This document shows, piece after piece, positions 15,752-22,934 of a stretch of 23,797 nucleotides of DNA (the stretch's first letter is position 1; the number at the start of each line of letters is the position of its first letter). Made by a program: the position numbers and the translations under genes. The notes below the pieces were generated by a model that ran no database searches, was not told the DNA's origin, and saw only the letters and a program-made list of their open reading frames with translations. Source of the stretch: a virus; IMG/VR virus record IMGVR_UViG_3300025011_002363, positions 1-23,797 of that record. One strand, 5' to 3'.

Positions 15752-16286
15752 TACAAGTCTTATTACAATTAAAGATGAATCAAGTTTGGCTTTTAACGAG
15801 CTGTTTGAGAGGCTTGGAACCTTAAACTTAACTCCGATGCTTATTTATCTTATCGACAATGTTGAAGCTTCAGCCCTTCCGCATCTTGCTGAACAATTTC
15901 ATATCTTAGGCAATGAAGGCTGGCTATTTGCAGTTTCTGACGAAGAAAAACGTGCATTAATCAAAAATGCCGTTCAAATTCACAAATACAAAGGGACAAA
16001 ATATGCGCTTGAAAAAGTTCTTGAGGTTTTAAACCTTAACGGAAAAATTTTTGAATGGTTTGATTACGGCGGAAATCCTTACCATTTCAGAGTAATCCTT
16101 GATTTTTTCAATCGTGGTTTTGATGAAACAACCGAAAAACAGCTTCTTGACCTGATAGAAGAAACTAAAAACGTTCGCTCTGTTATGGAAACACTTGAGA
16201 TTAACCTCGCAACTCAAGCCCAACAGAAACTTATAGCTCTATGTTTAACCGGTGAAGATATTACGATTTACCCGAAGGTGAATTAA
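15744..16286 (+). CDS. Tail protein I (P2 gpI-like)
   Basis: I chose the ATG at 15744 rather than an upstream TTG at 15729, because AGG stands about eight bases before it and the product starts MADTSLITIKDESSLAFNELF, as in the family. The protein has 180 residues. The segment LPHLAEQFHILGNEGWLFAVSDEEKRALIKNAVQIHKYKGTKYAL (about residues 33-77) is the classic gpI core. gpI is a baseplate component next to the fibre attachment site. It abuts the collar-fibre gene (stop 16286, next ATG 16287). Confidence 0.93.
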   Translation: MADTSLITIKDESSLAFNELFERLGTLNLTPMLIYLIDNVEASALPHLAEQFHILGNEGWLFAVSDEEKRALIKNAVQIHKYKGTKYALEKVLEVLNLNGKIFEWFDYGGNPYHFRVILDFFNRGFDETTEKQLLDLIEETKNVRSVMETLEINLATQAQQKLIALCLTGEDITIYPKVN

Positions 16287-16973
16287 ATGTCTGAATTCTA
16301 CTCTATAGTAACAAATACGGGATTTCAAAAGGTCAATGAATGCCTTGTTGACGGCACGAAACTTGACCTGAAATTCATTGCCGTTGGGGATTCTAACGGC
16401 AGTTACTATGAACCTGCAATAGAACAAACTTCGCTTGTAAATGAATGTTGGCGGGGTGAAATATCCGAAATTAATGAAGATAATCTTGGTCTTTTTGCAA
16501 GAAGCCTTATCCCTTTTAATATTGGCGGTTTTTATATCAGGGAAATCGGCGTTTTTGATACAGAAAATAATTTACTAATCGTAGGAAAGCAAGCAGAAAC
16601 GTATAAGCCGATAGTGAGCGAAGGAACCTGCAAGGATATTTGGCTAAAAGTGATTTTAAGTTCAATTAATTCTGATGTTATTGAACTTAAGATAGATCCT
16701 TCCGTTCAAACTGCAACTGTACAATATGTTACAAACCTTTTCAACAGCCATAGCCATTCTGATCTTATGCCAATCCTGATTTACGATACAAATGCAAACG
16801 GCATAGTCGATTCCTGCGAGTTCGTTGATGGCGGAATATTTACCGACAATCAGAATATTAATATTCCGCTACCGCAAATAATACCGCAGCTACTAATGAG
16901 TACGATAATTTATGACCAAAATAACGATGGAATTGTTGATAATGCAGAAAATATTGATGCAGGAGAGTTCTAA
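16287..16973 (+). CDS. Tail-collar fibre protein with two EF-hand-like loops (P2 gpH N-terminus-like)
   Basis: The first 150 of 228 residues fit the phage tail-collar fibre domain: YSIVTNTGFQKVNECLVDG, LDLKFIAVGDSNGSYYEP, and FARSLIPFNIGGFYIREIGVFD. This domain fastens fibres to the baseplate. After an HSHS motif (155-158), residues 167-178 (DTNANGIVDSCE) and 210-221 (DQNNDGIVDNAE) are near-perfect EF-hand/dockerin-type calcium loops with D/N at positions 1, 3, 5 and 9 and E at 12. Each is followed by V/I-D-G/A-G. It is shorter than P2 gpH (about 670 residues) and may be a fibre base, with the next two genes supplying distal parts. Intact. Confidence 0.85.
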   Translation: MSEFYSIVTNTGFQKVNECLVDGTKLDLKFIAVGDSNGSYYEPAIEQTSLVNECWRGEISEINEDNLGLFARSLIPFNIGGFYIREIGVFDTENNLLIVGKQAETYKPIVSEGTCKDIWLKVILSSINSDVIELKIDPSVQTATVQYVTNLFNSHSHSDLMPILIYDTNANGIVDSCEFVDGGIFTDNQNINIPLPQIIPQLLMSTIIYDQNNDGIVDNAENIDAGEF

Positions 16974-16980
16974 ATATTAG

Positions 16981-17008
16981 CAGAAATGACTTTTCAGGTT
17001 TATTTCTG
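16981..17008 (+). other. Inverted repeat between fibre genes
   Basis: CAGAAAT (16981-16987) pairs with ATTTCTG (17002-17008) around a 14-base loop, just after the collar-fibre stop. There is no T-run, so it is not a good terminator. It may protect the mRNA end. AGAAAGGAG just before 17040 is the next gene's ribosome site. Confidence 0.3.
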
Positions 17009-17039
17009 GCAGTTTAATAAAGAAGAAAGGAGATTCTAG

Positions 17040-17723
17040 ATGGGTACAATTCAAATCAAGCGAGGCGTTGCGGCGAATTTGCCGACAAGTGCGGAACATG
17101 GAGAACTGCTGTTTACAACGGATACTAAGAAGTTTTTTGTTGGAAACGGCATAGGGAATCCTTTATCAGAATTTAAGAACGCATCAGAGATTGTTTCGCT
17201 GCTTGCAGAAAAATCCGAACACGGGCATACACACACTTCTATTGAGATAACTGATTTCAATACGGCAGTTGACGCAAGAATTAACCTGCAAAAAGGCGTG
17301 GCAAACGGAATAGCAAGCCTTGATGCAAGCGGCAAAATTCCGACAACACAAATCCCGTCAACTTTTAAAGAAGCTGCCGTTGTTGGAAATATTGCCGAAA
17401 GGGATGTTTTAACTCCGTTTGCAGGGCTCCACGTTCTTGTTCAAGATGCAACGGCGGATCCAACGGTTGAAACAGGCGGAGCAGAATATGTCTATGACGG
17501 AACAACCTATAAAAAAATATCTGAATTAAACAGCTTGGATGCAGTTATAGACTGGTCAAATATTCAGAATAAGCCTGATTTAGTGCAGAATTTCCTTGAT
17601 TTCACAGATACACCGGATTCTTATGCAGGAATGGCAGGTAAATTAATTTCTGTAAAACCTGATCTTTCTGGACTTGAATTCGTGGATCAATTCTCCGGAA
17701 ACCTTGATGGCGGTTCTTTCTAA
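17040..17723 (+). CDS. Tail fibre protein with Mtd_N-like head
   Basis: This 227-residue protein begins MGTIQIKRGVAANLP, then EHGELLFTTDTKKFFVGNG, the short repeat-type head seen in phage fibres and in the tropism determinant N-domain. After EHGHTHTS (a metal-binding-like His motif near residue 61) and ITDFNTAVDARI comes GVANGIASLDASGKIPTTQI, common in phage fibre shafts. The end (about 200-227) is GLEFVDQFSGNLDGGSF, with DGGSF resembling the tail ends of neighbouring fibre genes. It probably trimerises and forms a shaft or adaptor between collar and receptor-binding fibre. It has no recognisable enzymatic domain. AGAAAGGAG precedes the start. Intact. Confidence 0.8.
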   Translation: MGTIQIKRGVAANLPTSAEHGELLFTTDTKKFFVGNGIGNPLSEFKNASEIVSLLAEKSEHGHTHTSIEITDFNTAVDARINLQKGVANGIASLDASGKIPTTQIPSTFKEAAVVGNIAERDVLTPFAGLHVLVQDATADPTVETGGAEYVYDGTTYKKISELNSLDAVIDWSNIQNKPDLVQNFLDFTDTPDSYAGMAGKLISVKPDLSGLEFVDQFSGNLDGGSF

Positions 17724-17739
17724 GAAAAACTGAGGCATT

Positions 17740-17761
17740 AGGTCAGGCAAATGCCTGACCT
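17740..17761 (+). other. Strong perfect hairpin between two fibre genes
   Basis: AGGTCAGGCA and its complement TGCCTGACCT flank AA, giving up to ten pairs (eight with a realistic AAAT loop). It lies between the two Mtd_N-headed fibre genes and has no T-run after it. An mRNA stability or processing role, or a recombination hot spot for fibre exchange, are possibilities; neither is shown. Confidence 0.5.
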
Positions 17762-17790
17762 GGCTTCCAATAGAGATTATTGAGGTAAAT

Positions 17791-19245
17791 ATGACTAATA
17801 TCAGATTCAGAAGAGGAAATAAAGCTGATTTGCCTGATCTGGCTCCATCAGGATTGCCGCTTTGGTGCGAAGATACGAAAGAACTTTATATCGGCACCGA
17901 TTCGGGAGTTTCTCCTGTTGTTACAAATAATAATTATTTTCCGAATTTTGTGCCTTACTGTTTAAATTCCGGAAATCAGGATTCCAACGGCTATGCTGAT
18001 ATAATTAACAAGGTTTCCAACACCGAAGTTTCTTTTAAAGTCGGCGGTTCCTATCCTAATATTGGCGTAACTTTTCCAAACGGAAATCATTACACTATAT
18101 CTTCAATTCCCAATTTAATAAATTTAACAGAAAACGGCACATATATTTTTATTATCGAAGAAGAAGGTTTGGTTAAATTAGCAGACGGCAACTATTCTGC
18201 AATTGCTACTGCTGTAAAACTAGCTTATTCTGCAAATGAAGTCTCTCCTGCAATGACATCCAATACCCAAAACGGTTTTACTTGTTGGATGGAAAATGAT
18301 TACAACCCGGGAGTGCCTTTAAATGTTCCTACTGCATATTACTTAATGGACAAAAATACAGGTACATCAGTTACTTTCGTAGAAGGCGATCAAGGTAATT
18401 CATATTCTTTCATCGTTAAAAGTGATATTGCGATTAAAATTAATCGTGTTCAAATCGAAGGTCCCGGAAATTTTGGGTTAGGCGGAAACAGCCTTGTATC
18501 AATTTTTGGATCTAATAATGGAATAAACTGGACTTCCATAACAAGCGTTTCTTCAACAGCAATAACGGATATAACTAATGAAAGTTACTATACTTACTAT
18601 AAATTTAAGCCGAACATTAATTTAGTCGGCGGTTACAGCCAATACAGTACATGGTTAAATAATATTAATTTTTGGTATCCTGTCAATTACAGTGGCGGAA
18701 ATATTTCTGAAGGCTATACATATCCTGAAAGTGGAGATGTTTCTATAGTACCTGCTATGACTTCAAATAGTTCCGGTGGTTGGACTGCAAGCGCTCAAAG
18801 TGAATCCACTGGTGCGGAAGCTTATAAAGCAGTTGACGGTAGTGTAGCTGCTAATAATAGGTTTTATTCAAGCTTAAATGGAGTATGTTGGTGGAAAACA
18901 GCTAAAAATTCAGGTACTTTTAATTGTTCCAGAGTTTCAATAAAAGCGTGTGAAGATTATTACGCCTCTGCTCCAAAAGATTTTACAATTAGAGACCAAG
19001 CAGATAATAGTTTAGCAATTTTAACAAACCAAATATTTTCAGCTGATGAAACAAAATATTATGATATAAATGCAACTGGAATTTCTGGGATAAAAATAGA
19101 TACAACAGCGACTGCAAATAATGCCTCAGTAGCATTTAAAGAAATAAAACTTTATACGTCCGTTTCTTCGGCAGACGGTGATTATCACTTATTAATAATC
19201 AAATTCCATATAAAGCACAAAAAAGAATTAATAGTTCTTGGTTAG
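17791..19245 (+). pseudogene. Receptor-binding tail fibre, N-terminal 484 residues (frameshifted)
   Basis: The start MTNIRFRRGNKADLP, then LWCEDTKELYIGTDSG, is the same Mtd_N-like head as the preceding gene. Two similar domains follow at about residues 151-270 and 320-455, each opening with PAMTSN. They resemble F5/8 type C (discoidin, CBM32-like) carbohydrate-binding domains; IFGSNNGINWTSITSVS is a typical strand. The frame runs to GDYHLL and then reads nonsense (IIKFHIKHKKELIVLG) before TAG. Coding continues in the next frame to 19649. A lost T near CACTT (CACTTT would read HF-INNQIP) restores it. The protein would contact surface glycans of the host. GAGG stands just before the ATG. Confidence 0.83.
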
Positions 19246-19649
19246 ATAAACAATTTCTAAAACTTGGGGAAGATACAAAAACAAGTGGAACTCTTGGGAT
19301 TCCCAGAAATTACGCTTTTAACAGAAAATCTTATAAAAAAATCAGTTGTCCGGTTTATTCAACAAAGACTGACATTACGCACAACTTAGGCACAAATAAT
19401 ATTAAAATAACGGCTTATTTAGTATGTAAAACCGCCGAACTAGGGTATGCGGTTGGGCAAAAAGCGCAATTTATAACTTACAGCAGTAATTTATCTGTCC
19501 CTGGTTTCATAATTAAAGACAATAATACAGTATCTTTTGTAAACGGAAATCAAAACTTGATTGTTCAACAAAATGGCAGTCCTTATTACTATGCCATAAT
19601 TACCCCTGCAAACTGGGATCTGGAAGTAATTATAGAAGGAAATTTTTAG
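19182..19649 (+). pseudogene. Receptor-binding tail fibre, C-terminal fragment (frameshifted)
   Basis: This frame is open from 19182 to TAG 19647-19649 and has no proper start. It reads INNQIPYKAQKRINSSWLDK, a GTLGIPRNYAFNRKSYKKI stretch, HNLGTNNIKITAYLVCKTAE, then LGYAVGQKAQF and a final WDLEVIIEGNF. The composition and the ending look like a distal fibre beta-rich head. It continues directly from 17791-19190 after a shift equal to one lost base, and the whole gene would encode about 618 residues. It ends 20 bases before the next gene. Receptor binding by this tip is inferred. Confidence 0.75.
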
Positions 19650-19669
19650 CAAAAAGATAAGGAGATTAT

Positions 19670-20254
19670 ATGGCAACAGTTAATGAGTTGAGAACAGGTG
19701 ACATGATAGCGTTCAAAAAAGGCAAAAACTTTGTTGCAGCGGTTATTCATCTTTTTACAAATTCTGACGTGAATCATGTCGGAATTATTGTGAAACTTTA
19801 CAACGGAATCGGTCACGATTTCCCTTTTATTATCGAAGCAAACCCTGATGATGTTGAATACAGCTTTCTTCCACGAAAAATGAAAGACGATAAAGATGAA
19901 ATATTTGTTTACAGATTAACAGATGAAAACTATAAAAAACTTAATGAAAATCTCGATTCTTTTTATCAATTTATGAATGAGCAAATCGGCAAGGCTTACG
20001 ATTTTCCGCAGGCTATTGAAACAGTTATCAAAACAGTAACAAAAGATTCTTATGCCACGTTTTTTTGCTCAAAATTAGTCGGCGCAATTTATCAGCATGC
20101 AGGAATAATAACTCCTGAAATGCTCAAAAAATACGGATTCAAATGCGTTTCGGAACTAACGCCGGCTGATTGCTGCAAACTGCCAATATTCAAAGACAGT
20201 TTTAAACTTTTAAGTTTAGAAGCGGAGGTAAAAAATGTTACAAGTAAAAATTGA
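19670..20254 (+). CDS. Permuted NlpC/P60-like (C92-type) peptidase or amidase
   Basis: This 194-residue protein begins TVNELRTGDMIAFKKG (residues 3-18), then VNHVGIIV with His36, IIEANPDDV with Glu56, and much later FFCSKLVGAIY with Cys133. A His-first, Cys-last order is the mark of the circularly permuted papain-like fold of the YiiX/C92 type. Such enzymes cut peptidoglycan peptides or lipid-linked acyl groups. Between fibre genes and an M15 peptidase it could be a wall-active lysis or entry enzyme. No signal peptide or membrane segment is visible, so export would need a holin or tail delivery. It starts after AAGGAG, and its end overlaps the next gene by 20 bases. Confidence 0.75.
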   Translation: MATVNELRTGDMIAFKKGKNFVAAVIHLFTNSDVNHVGIIVKLYNGIGHDFPFIIEANPDDVEYSFLPRKMKDDKDEIFVYRLTDENYKKLNENLDSFYQFMNEQIGKAYDFPQAIETVIKTVTKDSYATFFCSKLVGAIYQHAGIITPEMLKKYGFKCVSELTPADCCKLPIFKDSFKLLSLEAEVKNVTSKN

Positions 20255-20642
20255 AAATTTTTCGAAGACAGAAATAGCCTGTAAATGCTGCGGCAAAATT
20301 AATGTTAGTGATAAAGGCTTAATTTGTTTGCAGGCGTTCAGATATTACCTGAACAATAAGTTTAAAAAGAATATCAGGCTTAATATTGAGTCTGCTTGCA
20401 GGTGTATAAAGCATAACAAAGAAGAAGGCGGTGAAAAACTTTCCCGGCACGAATGTGAAACTAAAAAATCCGACGCATTTGACCTTACAAGCTCTGATAT
20501 TGATTACAGAACAATTTATCAGGAAGCTGTCGCCTGCAAGCTGTTTTCAACAGTTATCAGGTACGACAAGAAACATTTTGTTCATGTAGATACAAGACCT
20601 CGGGGAAATTACGGAATCGAAGCCTGGGGGTGGAACAAATGA
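20235..20642 (+). CDS. M15-type peptidase, probable endolysin
   Basis: This 135-residue protein follows the small M15 endolysin pattern: NFSKTEIACKCCG at the start, then IESACRCIKHNKEEGGEKLSRH (about residues 51-72), the Asp-containing SDAFDL, and FVHVDTR near 115-121. His72, the Asp of SDAFDL and the His of HVD would bind zinc. Family members cut the peptide stem of peptidoglycan. The usual spacing S-x-H-x2-G-x-A-x-D is stretched here: four extra residues (ECETKKSDAFD) lie between His and Asp. GGAGG stands about seven bases before the ATG. The stop overlaps the next start (ATGA). No holin is visible beside it. Confidence 0.82.
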   Translation: MLQVKIENFSKTEIACKCCGKINVSDKGLICLQAFRYYLNNKFKKNIRLNIESACRCIKHNKEEGGEKLSRHECETKKSDAFDLTSSDIDYRTIYQEAVACKLFSTVIRYDKKHFVHVDTRPRGNYGIEAWGWNK

Positions 20643-21256
20643 GCTGGAGAGACGGGCTTGACGCTCTGAATCTTAATAAAGGAGCTTTTCAAAGTTCAAA
20701 CGACTTCGGGATTCCCGATATGAAAAAACAGGATTTTGAAGTTAAAAACCTAATCCCTTACAGGGTAAATCAGGACAGGAACGGCACAGCGCACTTTTAT
20801 CTTGATGATTACAGGTTTGAAAGATGCTGGAATAATCCCTTGCAGCAATTAAAAAGCCTTAAAGAATATGAAGGAGTATTAACGCCTGATTTTTCCATGT
20901 ATCTTGATTATCCAAAAGCCTTGCAGGTGTGGCAAACTTACAGAAACCGCTGGCTCGGGTGTTACTGGCAGCAGGAAGGCTTTCAGGTAATCCCGACAAT
21001 AGGCTGGTCTGATAAATCAAGTTTTGAATTCGCTTTTTTAGGCGTGGAGAAACATTCAACTGTTTCTGTTGGAACTGTCGGCATTTTAAAAGATAAAAAT
21101 ACTGTAAAGCTTTTTCTTGCAGGGTTTGAAGAAATGTTAAGAAGAATAGAACCTTCCTGTGTTTTGGTTTATGGCAACAAAATCAGGGAACTCGAAGGTA
21201 TTTCATATATTAAATGGTTTCAGCCATACAGTAGTAAGTGGAACAAGGAGATTTAA
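20639..21256 (+). CDS. DUF4417 family protein of unknown function
   Basis: The ATG at 20639 overlaps the previous stop as ATGA, so I prefer it to the ATG at 20630; the protein has 205 residues from MSWRDGLD. It shows the DUF4417 signature: FYLDDYRFERCWNNPLQQL, YEGVLTPDFSMYLDYP, RNRWLGCYWQQEGFQVIPTIGW, then SFEFAFLGVEKHSTVSVGTVG. The family is common in phages and mobile elements and has no established biochemical role that I can name. The position after the lysis genes suggests accessory function. It ends two bases before the basic GGRGS protein, and the two may act together. Confidence 0.85.
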   Translation: MSWRDGLDALNLNKGAFQSSNDFGIPDMKKQDFEVKNLIPYRVNQDRNGTAHFYLDDYRFERCWNNPLQQLKSLKEYEGVLTPDFSMYLDYPKALQVWQTYRNRWLGCYWQQEGFQVIPTIGWSDKSSFEFAFLGVEKHSTVSVGTVGILKDKNTVKLFLAGFEEMLRRIEPSCVLVYGNKIRELEGISYIKWFQPYSSKWNKEI

Positions 21257-21258
21257 TC

Positions 21259-21747
21259 ATGGGCGGACGTGGATCAAAAAGCGGAGCAAAAAATTCTACA
21301 AAAAGTAGTGCTGCAAAATCTGAAATTACAAAGCCGACAAAAGCTGTAGCGTTGCCTCAACCTGAAACACAAACTGCCGGTCGTAAAAGCCAAATGATGG
21401 ATTTATTAGGTCAAAGAGTTACTAAGGCGCACATAGCTTCTATGTCAAATGAACAACTTAAAAAATACGCTAAAGATAACTATAAAGTTAGTAAAAAGTT
21501 AAACAAAAAGTACAGAGAAGCTGATACCAATGTAGTGTCTTCTCAAAAAATAGTACGTAATCTTGAACCGCTAGTGAAAAGATATAACGACCCTACAGAT
21601 AAAAATGAACTTGCTAAAGCAAGAAGGCGGGTTACAAAAAACCAAAAAATATTGAAAGAAACCAGAACAAAAATAAATATTAATGAGCAAAACCTTTCAA
21701 AAGCTTTTGATGAAAGCGATAAAAGAGGCATTAACCTTTTTAATTAA
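21259..21747 (+). CDS. Basic GGRGS-motif protein, function unknown
   Basis: The ATG at 21259 follows AAGGAG by eight bases; a TTG at 21238 lies inside the previous gene and is unlikely. The protein has 162 residues, is strongly basic, and begins MGGRGSKSG. This glycine-arginine start recurs in phage and element proteins, several linked to DUF4417 or minor head proteins; I know of no proven role. After a low-complexity Ser/Lys/Thr region (to about residue 50) comes a helical part with HIASMSNEQLKKYAKDNYK and a coiled-coil segment rich in Lys, Arg, Asn and Glu to the end. DNA or RNA binding is possible on charge alone. Confidence 0.6.
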   Translation: MGGRGSKSGAKNSTKSSAAKSEITKPTKAVALPQPETQTAGRKSQMMDLLGQRVTKAHIASMSNEQLKKYAKDNYKVSKKLNKKYREADTNVVSSQKIVRNLEPLVKRYNDPTDKNELAKARRRVTKNQKILKETRTKININEQNLSKAFDESDKRGINLFN

Positions 21748-21852
21748 TATGTCCGAATGATAAAGAATTACCTAAATTTCTATGTTTAGAGTTCCATTTC
21801 AGGAACAACGAGTTAAAATGTCAATGTTAGCAATAATCAGAAGGGCTTAAGA
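21747..21852 (+). promoter_or_regulatory. Candidate promoter region with ATATGTCCGAA half-site
   Basis: ATATGTCCGAATGATA at 21747-21762 matches the left arm of the inverted repeat at 23372-23417 (ATATGTCCGAAAGATA). About 60 bases on, AACGAG and TTAAAAT at 21807-21819 resemble AACGAGGTAGAAT at 23434-23446, whose spacing is 59. TAAAAT (21814-21819) could be a -10 box. GTTCC-N6-GGAAC (21791-21806) is a small palindrome just upstream. AGAAGGG is the ribosome site for the gene at 21853. A shared regulator is inferred. Confidence 0.45.
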
Positions 21853-22086
21853 ATGGATTTAGCATTCGGTACAAAGGTTTACGACTATAATAAAAATGAT
21901 ATCGGAATTTTAATTCAGTCTTACAATCTTGGTTATATTGATGCCCCTGATAAATATGGCGCACAAGTCCTGGCGCCAACAGGGAAAATTTATGCTGCCA
22001 ACCTGGACAACCTTCTCCCAATATGCGATATAGATGAAGAAGAAATTAAAACCCTGAATATTCCTGAATGTTTTTTAATTGATTAA
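21853..22086 (+). CDS. Small acidic hypothetical protein
   Basis: This 77-residue protein is not a family I recognise. It starts at an ATG after AGAAGGG, and begins MDLAFGTKVYDYNKNDIGILIQSYN, a beta-rich pattern; then GAQVLAPTGKIYAANLDNLLPI and an acidic end with DIDEEEIKTLNIPE. No membrane segment, cysteine pair or catalytic motif is visible. It is the first gene after the promoter-like region and is followed 27 bases later by another orphan gene, so the two probably form a short operon. It may be an early or accessory phage function, but nothing in the sequence shows which. Confidence 0.6.
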   Translation: MDLAFGTKVYDYNKNDIGILIQSYNLGYIDAPDKYGAQVLAPTGKIYAANLDNLLPICDIDEEEIKTLNIPECFLID

Positions 22087-22113
22087 TTATAAAATTACGG
22101 AAAGGATATAAAG

Positions 22114-22416
22114 ATGACAGAGATTCAAAAAACAAAAAATAAAAAATGGGGCTTTTATGGCACAATCAAGCACGATTGTACAACAAAAAAAGAAGTAGAA
22201 AAAAAGTGGGCAGAAGCTTTTATTACATTAAAAGAACTTTCAGATTTGCCAAATGACATTATACGTAGATTTTTAGATTCCCAAGCCGGACGCCACCTTG
22301 CAGATAGATGTTATGATCAAGGTGAAGTGGCAAATACAATTAGAAAAGAATGGGATGGATTCAAAAGAACTATTTTTTCAAGAGAATACGAAGTTTCTGA
22401 CGAAGAATTTTACTAA
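22114..22416 (+). CDS. Hypothetical protein with RFLDSQAGRHLAD motif
   Basis: This 100-residue soluble protein starts after GGAAAGGA at the right distance. A conserved-looking segment IIRRFLDSQAGRHLADRCYD lies at residues 49-68, and WGFYGTIK near residues 12-19. I recall similar FLDSxxGRHxAD motifs in small mobile-element proteins of unknown function. It is mainly helical and has no signal peptide. It ends 11 bases before the 3' end of the convergent mrr gene, with no clear terminator between them. Role unknown. Confidence 0.65.
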   Translation: MTEIQKTKNKKWGFYGTIKHDCTTKKEVEKKWAEAFITLKELSDLPNDIIRRFLDSQAGRHLADRCYDQGEVANTIRKEWDGFKRTIFSREYEVSDEEFY

Positions 22417-22427
22417 GAATAGCAGCT

Positions 22428-22934
22428 TTATACCTCAGGATTTTTATACATAGCCAGATTTACTTTTTTCAACTCATAATTTTTTACCGGCACAACTCCA
22501 AAATTATAATCTATCATAAATTCTACAAGTTTTTTTCCGTCAATTAGCACTATATTTTTAGAAGTAATGGTCTCAATGTATTCATAAGTTTTTTTAGAAA
22601 AACTTGACGAAGTAATAAATATACCTTTGTTTACCTTATCACCTAAACTGCCTACAAAATCACGTACTTCACCACCCGGGACAGTTTTTTCATGTTTTTT
22701 AGCTTGAATGTAAATTTGGCCTTTAAATCCAAAAGGATCTTCAAGTATTTTTCCATCAACTCCGCCATCACCGCTTTTTTGAGTAACATAAGAATGTTTT
22801 TCATCACCATATCCCATACTCAAAACCATATCAAGTGCCAGTTTTTCAAAGAAACTATCATTTAAGCTTTTTATTTCATTCAATAATTCGGTTTCCAGAT
22901 TAGTCATATACTCTTTAAAGCTGGAGTCAATCAA
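22428..22934 (-). pseudogene. mrr: Mrr-type restriction endonuclease, C-terminal catalytic fragment (frameshifted)
   Basis: This fragment holds the Mrr catalytic domain: SFFEKLALDMVLSMGYG (residues 27-43), then GDGGVDG with Asp60, and IYIQAKKH with Gln77 and Lys79, the D...QxK core that cuts DNA. GEVRDFVGSL and KGIFITSSSFS are also typical. The M at 22934 sits at ATTGAC/ATGAC-type codons in the middle of the linker and has no clear ribosome site, so I read it as the severed C-terminus. The frame upstream continues as KEIEDSFTNQTPES, which joins the N-terminal fragment if one A is restored (CAAAGG to CAAAAGG). Intact Mrr enzymes cut foreign methylated DNA. Confidence 0.85.

Noticed and set aside
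17791-19649. Diversity-generating retroelement target, because of the Mtd_N-like head.
   Set aside because: No reverse transcriptase or template repeat is seen, and the C-terminus does not look like the variable C-type lectin domain.
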